Source: Saccharibacillus qingshengii
Lineage (GTDB): Bacteria; Bacillota; Bacilli; Paenibacillales; Paenibacillaceae
Length of the DNA stretch: 64,000 nt
NCBI RefSeq assembly: GCF_013185195.1
Contig: NZ_JAAZWC010000020.1
Span: forward strand, 27,571-91,570
Direction: 5' to 3'
Positions 54,929 to 62,701 of the stretch are shown piece after piece. The notes below the pieces were generated by a model that did not search any database, was not told the DNA's origin, and worked only from the letters and a program-made list of their open reading frames with translations. A program made the translations under genes and the position numbers. The first letter of the stretch is position 1; each line of letters opens with the position of its first letter.

Positions 54929-55082
54929 CGAACCTGCATCCGCGCGGGCAGATTCGGAGACACGGCAGATGGAAGATAAAGGAACGGCCGATTCTGTTTC
55001 GCCTTCCGGTTCTTTGGGGAAAAGACGGTAGAGCAAGCCGGCGGCTGTCGGCTGTACTATTCCCGCGAGGAGGATATCCATC

Positions 55083-55181
55083 ATGAAAAAGCTTCTGCGC
55101 ACGGTCGGCACAATCGTAACCGTCATTACGACAGCCAAACAAGTCATGCATCTGGTCCAGGGATTCCGCAAGAAACGCTGA
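55083..55181 (+). CDS. Small protein of 32 residues
   Basis: ATG 55083 with an excellent ribosome site GAGGAGG (about 10 nt upstream) and a terminator 15 bp after TGA 55181, so likely translated. Sequence is short, basic at both ends with a central hydrophobic stretch (LLRTVGTIVTVITTAKQVMH, ending GFRKKR): a possible membrane-associated amphipathic helix. Function unknown. Confidence 0.6.
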   Translation: MKKLLRTVGTIVTVITTAKQVMHLVQGFRKKR

Positions 55182-55195
55182 ATACCGAACCGGCA

Positions 55196-55218
55196 GGCCC
55201 CTTTAAGGGGCTTTTTTT
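55196..55218 (+). terminator. Terminator after the small ORF
   Basis: AGGCCCC-TTTAA-GGGGCTT followed by TTTTTTT. Confidence 0.85.
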
Positions 55219-55244
55219 AATTCGGAGAATTTATCAAACAAAGG

Positions 55245-55286
55245 TTGACAGAAGAACGAGAATGTATTATCTTTAATTCAAGAGAT
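55245..55286 (+). promoter_or_regulatory. MhqR-type promoter and operator
   Basis: Perfect -35 TTGACA (55245-55250), 17-nt spacer, -10 TATCTT (55268-55273). Overlapping the -10 is TATCTTTAATTCAAGAGA (55268-55285), close to the B. subtilis MhqR operator pattern tATCTcgaAtTCgAGATa as I recall it. A weaker similar stretch, TACTTTGAAGTTAAGAAA, lies at 55867-55884 before the dioxygenase gene. Confidence 0.65.
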
Positions 55287-55342
55287 TTAAATTGAAAGAA
55301 AAGTTGTGCCGACAAGGCGGAGAGTGAAGGAGGCGGTTGTAC

Positions 55343-55825
55343 ATGACGAAACCAACAAGCGAGGCGGAGGCTTTGGCCGAATCCCCGGTCGAACCTGAAC
55401 AAGCGGCTGCGCTGAAGCTGTTCGTAATCCTGTCCAAAGCGTATAAGAATGTGATGGACCTCGCGGTCAAAGATATGAAGAAGCACGGCTTGTCGCCGTC
55501 CGAATTCACGATCCTCGAAGTCCTGTACAATAAAGGACGTTTCCCGCTTCAGCAGATCGGAGAGAAGATCCTGATTACGAGCGGCAGCGTCACTTACAAT
55601 ATCGACAAGCTGGAGAAGCGGGAGCTGCTGCGCCGGGTACCGAGTCCGAACGATCGCCGTGTCATCTATGCGGAGATCACGGATCAGGGACGGGAGCTGT
55701 TCGACCGGATCTTCCCGGATCATGCGGCCGAAGTGCAGCGGATCATGGGCGGACTGACGGCAGACGAGACGGAAGCGGCGGCCGAGCTGCTGAAGAAGTT
55801 GGGCAAAGGGGCGGAACGCGGATAG
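55343..55825 (+). CDS. mhqR: MarR family repressor of the MhqR (quinone-responsive) type
   Basis: 160 residues from ATG 55343 (AAGGAGG at 9 nt; a TTG at 55337 is too close). Winged helix: LSPSEFTILEVLYNKGRFPLQQIGEKILITSGSVTYNIDKLEKRELL and wing PSPNDRRVIYAEITDQG. The sequence and its place before a ring-cleaving dioxygenase and a carboxylesterase match B. subtilis MhqR, which senses catechol/quinones and 2-methylhydroquinone. The promoter carries a matching operator, so it is probably autoregulated. Confidence 0.88.
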   Translation: MTKPTSEAEALAESPVEPEQAAALKLFVILSKAYKNVMDLAVKDMKKHGLSPSEFTILEVLYNKGRFPLQQIGEKILITSGSVTYNIDKLEKRELLRRVPSPNDRRVIYAEITDQGRELFDRIFPDHAAEVQRIMGGLTADETEAAAELLKKLGKGAERG

Positions 55826-55934
55826 CGTTCCCCCGCAGGCAGCCGGAACGGTTTTTCTAGGTCCAATACTTTGAAGTTAAGAAATACAAAAACGAAATAA
55901 AAATAAAATTCCCTATTCAAAGGAGCGTTTACTC

Positions 55935-56888
55935 ATGACTTTACAAACAGCAGGCATCCACCATATCACGGCTTTCGCGGGCGATCCTCAGGCCAATGTC
56001 GACTTTTATGCAGGCGTACTGGGACTTCGGTTGGTCAAAAAAACGATCAACTTCGATGCGCCGGATGTCTATCACCTGTATTTCGGCAACGAAGAAGGCG
56101 CACCGGGAACCATTATTACCTTCTTCCCGTTCCCCGGAGCACGCAGAGGCCGGATCGGCGGCGGGCAGGTCGGCTTTACGACTTACGTCATTCCGCAGGG
56201 TTCGTCGGACTTCTGGAGAGAACGGTTGCATAAGTTGGGCATTTCGGTGACGGAAGCGGATCGCTTCGGCGAGCATTACCTGCAGTTCAGAGACAATGAA
56301 GGGCTGCAGCTGGAACTGGTGGAACGCGAAGACGGCGCCGCATCGACCTGGTCTTTCGGCGGCGTACCGGCAGACAAAGCGATCAAAGGCTTCGGCGGCG
56401 CGGTCTTGTACAGCATTGAGCCGGAACGTACCGCCTACGTACTGGAACATGTACTGGGCATGGAAAAAGTCGGCGAGTTCTCCGGATTTGCACGCTTTCG
56501 GGCAGCGGGAGAGCTGGGCAATCTGATCGACCTGCCGATGAAGGCGGTCCCGCGCGGAGCGGGCGGAGCCGGTACCGTACACCATATCGCCTGGCGCGCC
56601 AAAGATTTCGAGGAGCACGAAATGTGGCGCGGCGTCGTAAACGGAGGCGGCTTCCAGCCGACCCCGGTCATCGACCGTCAGTACTTCCATGCGGTCTACT
56701 TCCGGGAAGAAGGCGGAATCCTGTTTGAAATCGCGACCGATCCTCCGGGATTCGCGGTGGATGAAGCGCAGGAGAACCTGGGCGAAGTGCTGATGCTGCC
56801 GGCCTGGTACGAAGACAAACGTGCGCAGATCGAAGACGGTCTGCTGCCGATTGCGGTAAGAACCTTAGACCCGGACAGCGGCCAATAA
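55935..56888 (+). CDS. mhqO: Ring-cleaving dioxygenase (MhqO/MhqA-like, vicinal oxygen chelate fold)
   Basis: 317 residues, ATG 55935 with AAAGGAG. Two glyoxalase-like halves; metal ligands appear as His in GIHHITAFAGD, His in GTVHHIAWRAKD and Glu in GGILFEIATDPPGF. Family of extradiol dioxygenases that open hydroquinone-type rings, part of quinone detoxification. Located between an MhqR-type repressor and an MhqD-like esterase, as in the mhq regulon. Confidence 0.92.
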   Translation: MTLQTAGIHHITAFAGDPQANVDFYAGVLGLRLVKKTINFDAPDVYHLYFGNEEGAPGTIITFFPFPGARRGRIGGGQVGFTTYVIPQGSSDFWRERLHKLGISVTEADRFGEHYLQFRDNEGLQLELVEREDGAASTWSFGGVPADKAIKGFGGAVLYSIEPERTAYVLEHVLGMEKVGEFSGFARFRAAGELGNLIDLPMKAVPRGAGGAGTVHHIAWRAKDFEEHEMWRGVVNGGGFQPTPVIDRQYFHAVYFREEGGILFEIATDPPGFAVDEAQENLGEVLMLPAWYEDKRAQIEDGLLPIAVRTLDPDSGQ

Positions 56889-56938
56889 AGAGCGGACGTC
56901 GAATCCCCATTCTGGCATGACGAGAGGAGAAAAATAAC

Positions 56939-57550
56939 ATGAAGCATATTTTCCAAAAAGGTACGAATGAAGCTCTGCCGACGGTGGTTGTGTTTCACGG
57001 AACGGGCGGAACCGAAAATGATCTGATTCCGCTGGCGGAAATGGTGGCACCCGGAGCGTCGATCCTGTCAATCAAAGGCAATGTTTCGGAGAACGGGATG
57101 GCGCGCTTTTTCCGCCGGCTGGCGGAAGGCGTATTCGACGAAGAAGACCTGATCTTCCGCACAAACGAAATCCGCGACTTCTTGAACGAAGCGGCGGAAC
57201 AATACGGCTTCGACGTATCGAATCTGGTTGCGCTCGGTTATTCCAACGGAGCCAATATCGCGGCCAGTCTCATGTTCCACTTCGCAGGTGCTTTTAAAGG
57301 AGCCGCGCTGCATCATCCGATGGTACCGATCCGCGGTCTTGCTCTGCCGGATATGAGCGGGGTGCAGGTGTTTGTCGGCGCGGGACGCAACGACGGCATG
57401 GTACCGGCCGCGAATACGGAAGAATTGATCGCACTGCTCGAAGGCGCGGGAGCTGCGGTCAAATCGAATTGGGAGCACTTTGGGCACCAATTGACGCGGA
57501 CCGAGGCGGAAGGCGCGCGCCGATGGTTTGCCGAACACTTTTCTGCCTGA
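56939..57550 (+). CDS. mhqD: Alpha/beta hydrolase, MhqD-like carboxylesterase
   Basis: 203 residues, ATG 56939 behind GAGGAG. Small serine esterase: PTVVVFHGTGGTENDL (oxyanion), nucleophile LGYSNGANIAAS, Asp in VGAGRNDGMVPA and His in FGHQLTR. Same family as B. subtilis MhqD and phospholipase/carboxylesterases. Probably hydrolyses products of ring cleavage. Ends the quinone cluster; terminator follows. Confidence 0.92.
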   Translation: MKHIFQKGTNEALPTVVVFHGTGGTENDLIPLAEMVAPGASILSIKGNVSENGMARFFRRLAEGVFDEEDLIFRTNEIRDFLNEAAEQYGFDVSNLVALGYSNGANIAASLMFHFAGAFKGAALHHPMVPIRGLALPDMSGVQVFVGAGRNDGMVPAANTEELIALLEGAGAAVKSNWEHFGHQLTRTEAEGARRWFAEHFSA

Positions 57551-57564
57551 AGCGCAGACCCGTT

Positions 57565-57592
57565 GAACCCATCTCCGGATGGGTTCTTTTTT
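57565..57592 (+). terminator. Terminator of the quinone-response cluster
   Basis: GAACCCATC-TCCG-GATGGGTTC followed by TTTTTT. Confidence 0.9.
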
Positions 57593-57741
57593 GTCAGCAC
57601 ATGCCTGCAGCGAAAACCCAAGAAACCTTGCCGCAGCCAAGTGCGGACGTTAAACTGGAAGAAGCGTTTCGTCCAAGTGCGGCAGGTGGGCGACAGATTA
57701 AAGCAGGCTTCCATCTCGGTTTTAACAGAAAGGGATTTTCT

Positions 57742-58533
57742 ATGGAAATCATAATTTTGATCGCGGTCGGCATGTTGGCTTCGCTGTGCGGCGCAATCGC
57801 GGGACTCGGCGGAGGCTTCATCATGGTCCCGATTCTGGCGCTGATGTACGTCATCCCGGTGTCCGATATTTCCGGAACCTCGATGGCCGTGCTGTTCGTC
57901 AGCGCAATTTCGAGCACGATCGCTTATGCCAAGCAGAAGCGGATCGATTATCGCAGCGGTTCTGCGTTTGCCGCTGCGATGATTCCGGGTTCGATTCTGG
58001 GCGCCTGGACGACCGGCATTGTAGAGAACCGGGTCTTTTTCGTCTCGCTGGGCATCTTCCTGATCCTCATGGCGATTTCGATCCACTTCAAGCCCAAGAA
58101 GAGCCGTGACGGATTCTTGAAACCTACGGTCAGCCGCAGTTTGCTCGATGCTTCGGGCCTTCGGCACGAGTATTCGTTCAATATGACCTTTGCCGCGGTA
58201 GTTGCGTTATTCGTCGGGTTTCTGTCCAGTCTGTTCGGCATCGGCGGCGGCTCGGTGATGGTGCCGACGATGATCCTGTTCCTCGCTTTTCCTCCCCATA
58301 TTGCGACCGCCACGTCGATGTTCTCGATTCTGCTGTCCGCATTCGTGGGAACCGTCTCGCATGCCGTGTTGGGACATGTCATGTGGGACAAATTCGTTTG
58401 GCTGGCCATCGGGGCGCTTGTGGGCGGTCAGATCGGGGCACGGATCGCATCGAAGATTCCGGCTGCCGCCGTCGTCCGCGTTTTGTCGGTGTGCCTATTG
58501 ATCGCGGCCGTCCGGCTGATGTTCAAAGGCTGA
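57742..58533 (+). CDS. TauE/SafE family sulfite exporter-like permease
   Basis: 263 residues from ATG 57742 (AGAAAGGG upstream); the open frame upstream crosses the previous terminator. About seven to eight helices with the twin glycine-rich repeats of the family: AGLGGGFIMVPIL in the first half and FGIGGGSVMVPTM in the second, each after a SS/AI-rich helix. Exports or imports small sulfur-containing or organic anions. No linked gene suggests the substrate. Confidence 0.92.
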   Translation: MEIIILIAVGMLASLCGAIAGLGGGFIMVPILALMYVIPVSDISGTSMAVLFVSAISSTIAYAKQKRIDYRSGSAFAAAMIPGSILGAWTTGIVENRVFFVSLGIFLILMAISIHFKPKKSRDGFLKPTVSRSLLDASGLRHEYSFNMTFAAVVALFVGFLSSLFGIGGGSVMVPTMILFLAFPPHIATATSMFSILLSAFVGTVSHAVLGHVMWDKFVWLAIGALVGGQIGARIASKIPAAAVVRVLSVCLLIAAVRLMFKG

Positions 58534-58575
58534 TCGAACTTCGCGCCCGTGGGAAAGATCAGACAAACCGAAGCG

Positions 58576-58602
58576 AAACCGGACGGCATGCTGTCCGGTT
58601 TG
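58576..58602 (+). terminator. Hairpin after the TauE/SafE gene
   Basis: AAACCGGAC / GTCCGGTTT arms with an 8-nt loop; T tract is short, so termination is likely but weak. Confidence 0.55.
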
Positions 58603-58658
58603 TTCGCCTATCCTAGAACAGAGCCGTAGACAGCGCCAACCAAAGGAGCCGTGAACAA

Positions 58659-59717
58659 ATGGACATCCAAATAAACAACCTAACCATGGAGCAGGCCAAG
58701 CGATTTCTGTTCGACTATCAAGGGCTCTCGCACCGTTTCGACGCGTCGGGCAAAGCCGGCATTCTGGACTATATCGACCGGGTCGGCTGTATCCAGTTCG
58801 ATCCGCTGAATGTGGTCGGAACGAATCCCGAACTGGTACTCCAGTCGAGAATTTCCGATTTTGAGCGGAAGATGCTGTGGGAGCTGCTGTACGAAGACCG
58901 GCGTTTGCTCGATTATTGGGATGAAAATATGGCGATCTTCAAGATGGAGGATTGGCCTTATTTCGAACGGTACCGGCAGCGCCATCAAAACTGGCTTCGT
59001 TTGAATCCGGATATCGCCGAAGCGGTGCTGGAAGAGATCGGCCGGCGCGGACCGCTTTGTTCGGCCGATCTGGAGTATCACGAGAAAGTGGCTTGGGATT
59101 GGGGGCCGACGCGGCTGGCCCGCGCGGCACTGGAAGGTTCCTATTTTGCCGGCCGCCTGGTCGTCCATCACAAAAAGTCGGGACGCAAATATTACGAGCG
59201 CTCCGATCGTGTTGTGCCGAAAGAACTGCACGGCCGGCCCGATCCTTTTGCAGACGACGCGGATTATTACGAATGGGCGCTGCTTCGGAGGATCGGAAGT
59301 GTCGGCCTGCTCTGGAACCGACCGAGCGACGCCCTGCTGATGACGGGAATCAAAGCACCCCAGCGTCTGGCCGCGTTCGAAGCCCTGCTGACACGCGGAG
59401 ACATTCAGCCGCTGGAAGTGGAAGGGATCGACCGTCCGCTCTACATCCGCTCGAACGATCTTCCTCTGCTGGAAGCTTCGCTTGCTCTGCAGCAGGCGTC
59501 CGGAAACCTCCAGGAAGAGCCGGATAGGCGTTCTGCCGAGATGCGCGCCTGCATTCTGGCTCCGCTCGACAACCTGCTCTGGGACCGCAAACTGATCCTC
59601 GATCTGTTCGGGTTCGACTACCGCTGGGAAGTCTACAAACCGAAGGGCATCAAACGAAGTACGAATACGATGCCAACGGCGAGATCAAGGAGACGATCTC
59701 GGCAGCGGGGCGCGTGA
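58659..59717 (+). CDS. YcaQ-like DNA glycosylase (crosslink repair family), 3' end lost at an RHS junction
   Basis: 352 residues, ATG 58659. The body matches the winged-helix YcaQ/AlkZ-like family: LFDYQGLSHRF, CIQFDPLNVV with the Q-F-D catalytic-type motif, ELVLQSRISDF, AIFKMEDWPYF and, near the end, LDNLLWDRKLILDLFGFDYRWEVYKPKG. Normal members continue here with a conserved block (typically RKYGYYVLPVLYGDRF...). Instead, from about 59,655 the DNA is RHS-repeat coding sequence in another frame and this frame runs on as Arg-rich nonsense (TNTMPTARSRRRSRQRGA) to a stop. So about the last 40-50 residues are missing and activity is doubtful. Confidence 0.85.
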   Translation: MDIQINNLTMEQAKRFLFDYQGLSHRFDASGKAGILDYIDRVGCIQFDPLNVVGTNPELVLQSRISDFERKMLWELLYEDRRLLDYWDENMAIFKMEDWPYFERYRQRHQNWLRLNPDIAEAVLEEIGRRGPLCSADLEYHEKVAWDWGPTRLARAALEGSYFAGRLVVHHKKSGRKYYERSDRVVPKELHGRPDPFADDADYYEWALLRRIGSVGLLWNRPSDALLMTGIKAPQRLAAFEALLTRGDIQPLEVEGIDRPLYIRSNDLPLLEASLALQQASGNLQEEPDRRSAEMRACILAPLDNLLWDRKLILDLFGFDYRWEVYKPKGIKRSTNTMPTARSRRRSRQRGA

Positions 59718-62044
59718 CGGGTTACGGCTACAACAACGTGCTGAATCAAGCGACGACCACGACGGATTACGGCGCGAAAGTGACCGAAAAAACCGACGCG
59801 GCAGGCCGCTCGACCGGCACGACGCGTACCGATGATAAAGGCAATATCATCACGACGACCAGCCAATACGAAGTGGGCGGGAATCCGTTTTCGACCAGTT
59901 CGACTAATGGCAAAGGCGACACGACCGGCTTCACGAACGACGGTCTGCATCGCCTGCAAAACGTGACGCAAAGCACCGGCGGCACATCGCTCAATACGAA
60001 ATATTCGTATAACAAACAAGGCGCAATGACCGAAAAGGTGTTTCCGGATCTGACTAAGATCACGTATGGGTATGACGAATTGGGCCGGCGTTTGTCCAAA
60101 ACGGACTCCGTGCTGGGTCAGGAAACGTACACATACGACAACAATAGCAACCTCACCGGCGGAACGACGCGGGGCGGCATCAACGTCATTAACCAATACG
60201 ACGAACAAAACCGTCTGACTTCATGGACTAGCGGAGATAAAAACGGGTCGTTCACCTATTACAAAAACGGCTTGCGCAAGTCGATGACTGACGAAACAGG
60301 CACGACGCAGTACTTCTACACGTTGGACAACAATCTGGAACGCATGGTATACCCGGATGGCAAACAGATTTCGTACACGTATTACAAAAACGGACTGACG
60401 AGCAGCATGATCGATCCGTTCGGGTTGACGACGACTTACATTTACAATACGGATAATCAATTATCGGAAGTGCGTACCGACAACACCAAACAGGCAGAGT
60501 ATGTTTACCGCGATGGCCTGACGCAATCGGACGAGAACTATCTGAAATCTTCGCAGTTGTACCAATTGAAGTTGGGCGATGGATCGATCACGACGACGTA
60601 TACCAACGACGGTTTCGGACGACTCACGAACCTACTTCAGTCGGCGGGTGGCTTGACCCAAGCGTTCTTGTACGGCTACGATAACGGAGACAACATTACC
60701 AGCCGCAGCGATGGTGCGACCAGCGGTACGTTTACGTACGACGAACTGGACCGGATCATTACCAGCTCGGAAGGCGCGGAGACGTACACGTACGACGGCA
60801 AAGGCAACCGCCTGACGCTGCAATCCAGCATCCAGATGCCGCACAAAGACAACGTAAACTATACGTACAATCAAGCGGAGCAGTTGAGCAACGTGACGCG
60901 CAATCAGATTTCTGTCAGTTACAAATACAACGGCGACGGCCTGATGACCGAGCGAAGCCTGACGAAAAACGGACAGGCGACTACGACGCGCTACTACTAC
61001 GACGGCGCGAACATCATTGCCGAAGGCACGGTCGCGGCAGACGGAAGCGTGACGTTCAAGGCTCGCTACGTGCGTGGCGCGCAGTTGATCTATCGCGAAG
61101 ACGCGAGTAACCAGAAAGCGTACTACCAGCATAACGGCCACGGCGACGTCACCGGACTGGTCAAAGCCGACGGCACGACGCTGAACCGCTACACGTACGA
61201 CATCTGGGGTAACCCGCTGACGGCGGACGTCCAGGTGGAGAGTCCGTTCGGGTACTCGGGCGAGTTCTGGGACGGCGATACGGGACTGCAATACCTGAGA
61301 AGTCGGTGGTATGATCCGAGTATTGGACGGTTTATTCAAGAGGATACGTTTGAAGGGTATGTGAATCGGCCGAGTAGCTTGAATCCATATACGTATGTGG
61401 AAAATAATCCGCTGAAATATGTGGATCCAAGTGGATATGCCCTTTCCGATGTGATGACCGTAAAAAGTGCTCAAACTGATGCTGTTATGATTAATCTGAA
61501 AGGAAATAATATAACAGTAGATGCCACGTTTCGTATCCATGGAACTGCGGCAAATTTAAAAATAAAGGGAACGAACAAAACTTATAGACAAGCGGCTATT
61601 GAAGGTATGGAAAACTATTGGCAAGGTGATTATGATCCCGTATACAGAAATTCAGTATCCGCAAACGTTAATATTACAGATTTAAATGACGGAAATGCTT
61701 ATGTCCTACCTAAAGGAAAACAATTTGTCGATGTAGAGATTGTTAATGACTATGGTGTTTCAAATGTAGTTACAAAAAATTGGGGAAAGGATAATATAGG
61801 TAAAATGACTCTTTATATAGGAGATTCTCGATTGGACAATCCAAAACCAAAATCTGAAAGTTACTTTAAATGGACAGCTGCCCATGAATTCGGTCATGTG
61901 CTTGGAGTTGGAGATGCCTATAATCTTCCAAAGAATAAGCAACCATTTAGCATTTTTACTGCGGCTGGGATTCCGGTGCAAAATAAAGATATGGAGAGAG
62001 TTTTAGAAGCTTTCAAATATAACAAATTTTATAAATTCAACTGA
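59714..62044 (+). CDS. RHS-repeat protein, 5'-truncated, with C-terminal metzincin-like metalloprotease tip
   Basis: 776 residues if started at GTG 59714; the RHS-like frame is already visible from about 59,657 (KYEYDANGEIKET), inside the upstream gene, so the real N-terminus (usually many hundred residues with secretion signals) is missing. YD repeats run to about 61,230; the RHS core ends ... GYSGEFWDGDTGLQYLRSRWYDPSIGRFIQED ... NPYTYVENNPLKYVDPSGY at about 61,437. After this comes a unique about 200-residue tip with HEFGHVLGVGD (His about 724), an HExxHxxGxxD zinc site. Codon use turns AT-rich from about 61,300. No ribosome site is convincing, so expression is doubtful. Likely a displaced toxin cassette. 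Confidence 0.88.
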   Translation: MTGYGYNNVLNQATTTTDYGAKVTEKTDAAGRSTGTTRTDDKGNIITTTSQYEVGGNPFSTSSTNGKGDTTGFTNDGLHRLQNVTQSTGGTSLNTKYSYNKQGAMTEKVFPDLTKITYGYDELGRRLSKTDSVLGQETYTYDNNSNLTGGTTRGGINVINQYDEQNRLTSWTSGDKNGSFTYYKNGLRKSMTDETGTTQYFYTLDNNLERMVYPDGKQISYTYYKNGLTSSMIDPFGLTTTYIYNTDNQLSEVRTDNTKQAEYVYRDGLTQSDENYLKSSQLYQLKLGDGSITTTYTNDGFGRLTNLLQSAGGLTQAFLYGYDNGDNITSRSDGATSGTFTYDELDRIITSSEGAETYTYDGKGNRLTLQSSIQMPHKDNVNYTYNQAEQLSNVTRNQISVSYKYNGDGLMTERSLTKNGQATTTRYYYDGANIIAEGTVAADGSVTFKARYVRGAQLIYREDASNQKAYYQHNGHGDVTGLVKADGTTLNRYTYDIWGNPLTADVQVESPFGYSGEFWDGDTGLQYLRSRWYDPSIGRFIQEDTFEGYVNRPSSLNPYTYVENNPLKYVDPSGYALSDVMTVKSAQTDAVMINLKGNNITVDATFRIHGTAANLKIKGTNKTYRQAAIEGMENYWQGDYDPVYRNSVSANVNITDLNDGNAYVLPKGKQFVDVEIVNDYGVSNVVTKNWGKDNIGKMTLYIGDSRLDNPKPKSESYFKWTAAHEFGHVLGVGDAYNLPKNKQPFSIFTAAGIPVQNKDMERVLEAFKYNKFYKFN

Positions 62045-62104
62045 TCGTAAAATGAAGTACAACACCTCGAACTGAGTACAAAAGAGCTTATGTCCGGATT
62101 GAAT

Positions 62105-62674
62105 CTTCTGCAAAACAAGGGGAAACTCCGCAAACCGTCTGGAAACGAGGACGGTTTGCGCTCGGTAATTCGATTTACCAGCGTCCTGAAGAGGCTCGAA
62201 GCCGCGAGAGCTTGGGACATTGGGAACTCGATAAAGTCGTGTCAGCCGGGGTGAAATCAAGGCATGTGTCACCACGTTCGTCAAGTGAGAAACATGATTT
62301 TACCAGGCGATTAAGATGCCGGACCGCACGGCCCTGGCGATGGAGATTGCGTTCGGGGTGCAGGCCACTTAATACCCTAAAAGTCGCAATCCAAACTGCC
62401 ACCGCAGACTGAGGAAAAGAGTTCGCCTGTCACAGCGCTGAAGAACGTACATGGGGCGAGGTTTACTTTGCGGATCTGTTCCTGGTAGCGTGTCTCCAAG
62501 GATAAGGCGAACGGGCTGCTTTGGGAGTTTTTCCTGAAAGGCTACGATTTTGTCCAAGTAACGCACGTTGAACTAGAGCGAGCGCTTCATCTGATTAAAA
62601 ACCGGTCTCGCAAGTGTGTAGGCTGGAAGTCCACGTAAAAATCATTTCAAAAGGAAGTTTTGCATTTAGCTTGA
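62105..62674 (+). pseudogene. Decayed IS30-family transposase
   Basis: Fragments in several frames match the IS30 catalytic core in order: LQNKGKLRKP, RPEEARSRESLGHWELDKVVSAG, MPDRTALAMEIAFGVQAT, DRGKEFACHSA, VYFADLF, ERANGLLWEFFLKGYDFVQVT, LHLIKNRSRKCVGWKST and a final EVLHLA stop at 62674. Multiple frameshifts and stops make it inactive. The 5' part of the element is not recognisable, and I could not delimit terminal inverted repeats. It sits between the RHS tip and the WG-repeat gene. Confidence 0.85.
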
Positions 62675-62701
62675 CAGTCCTTCGGAGGGAGAGGAACAAT
62701 T

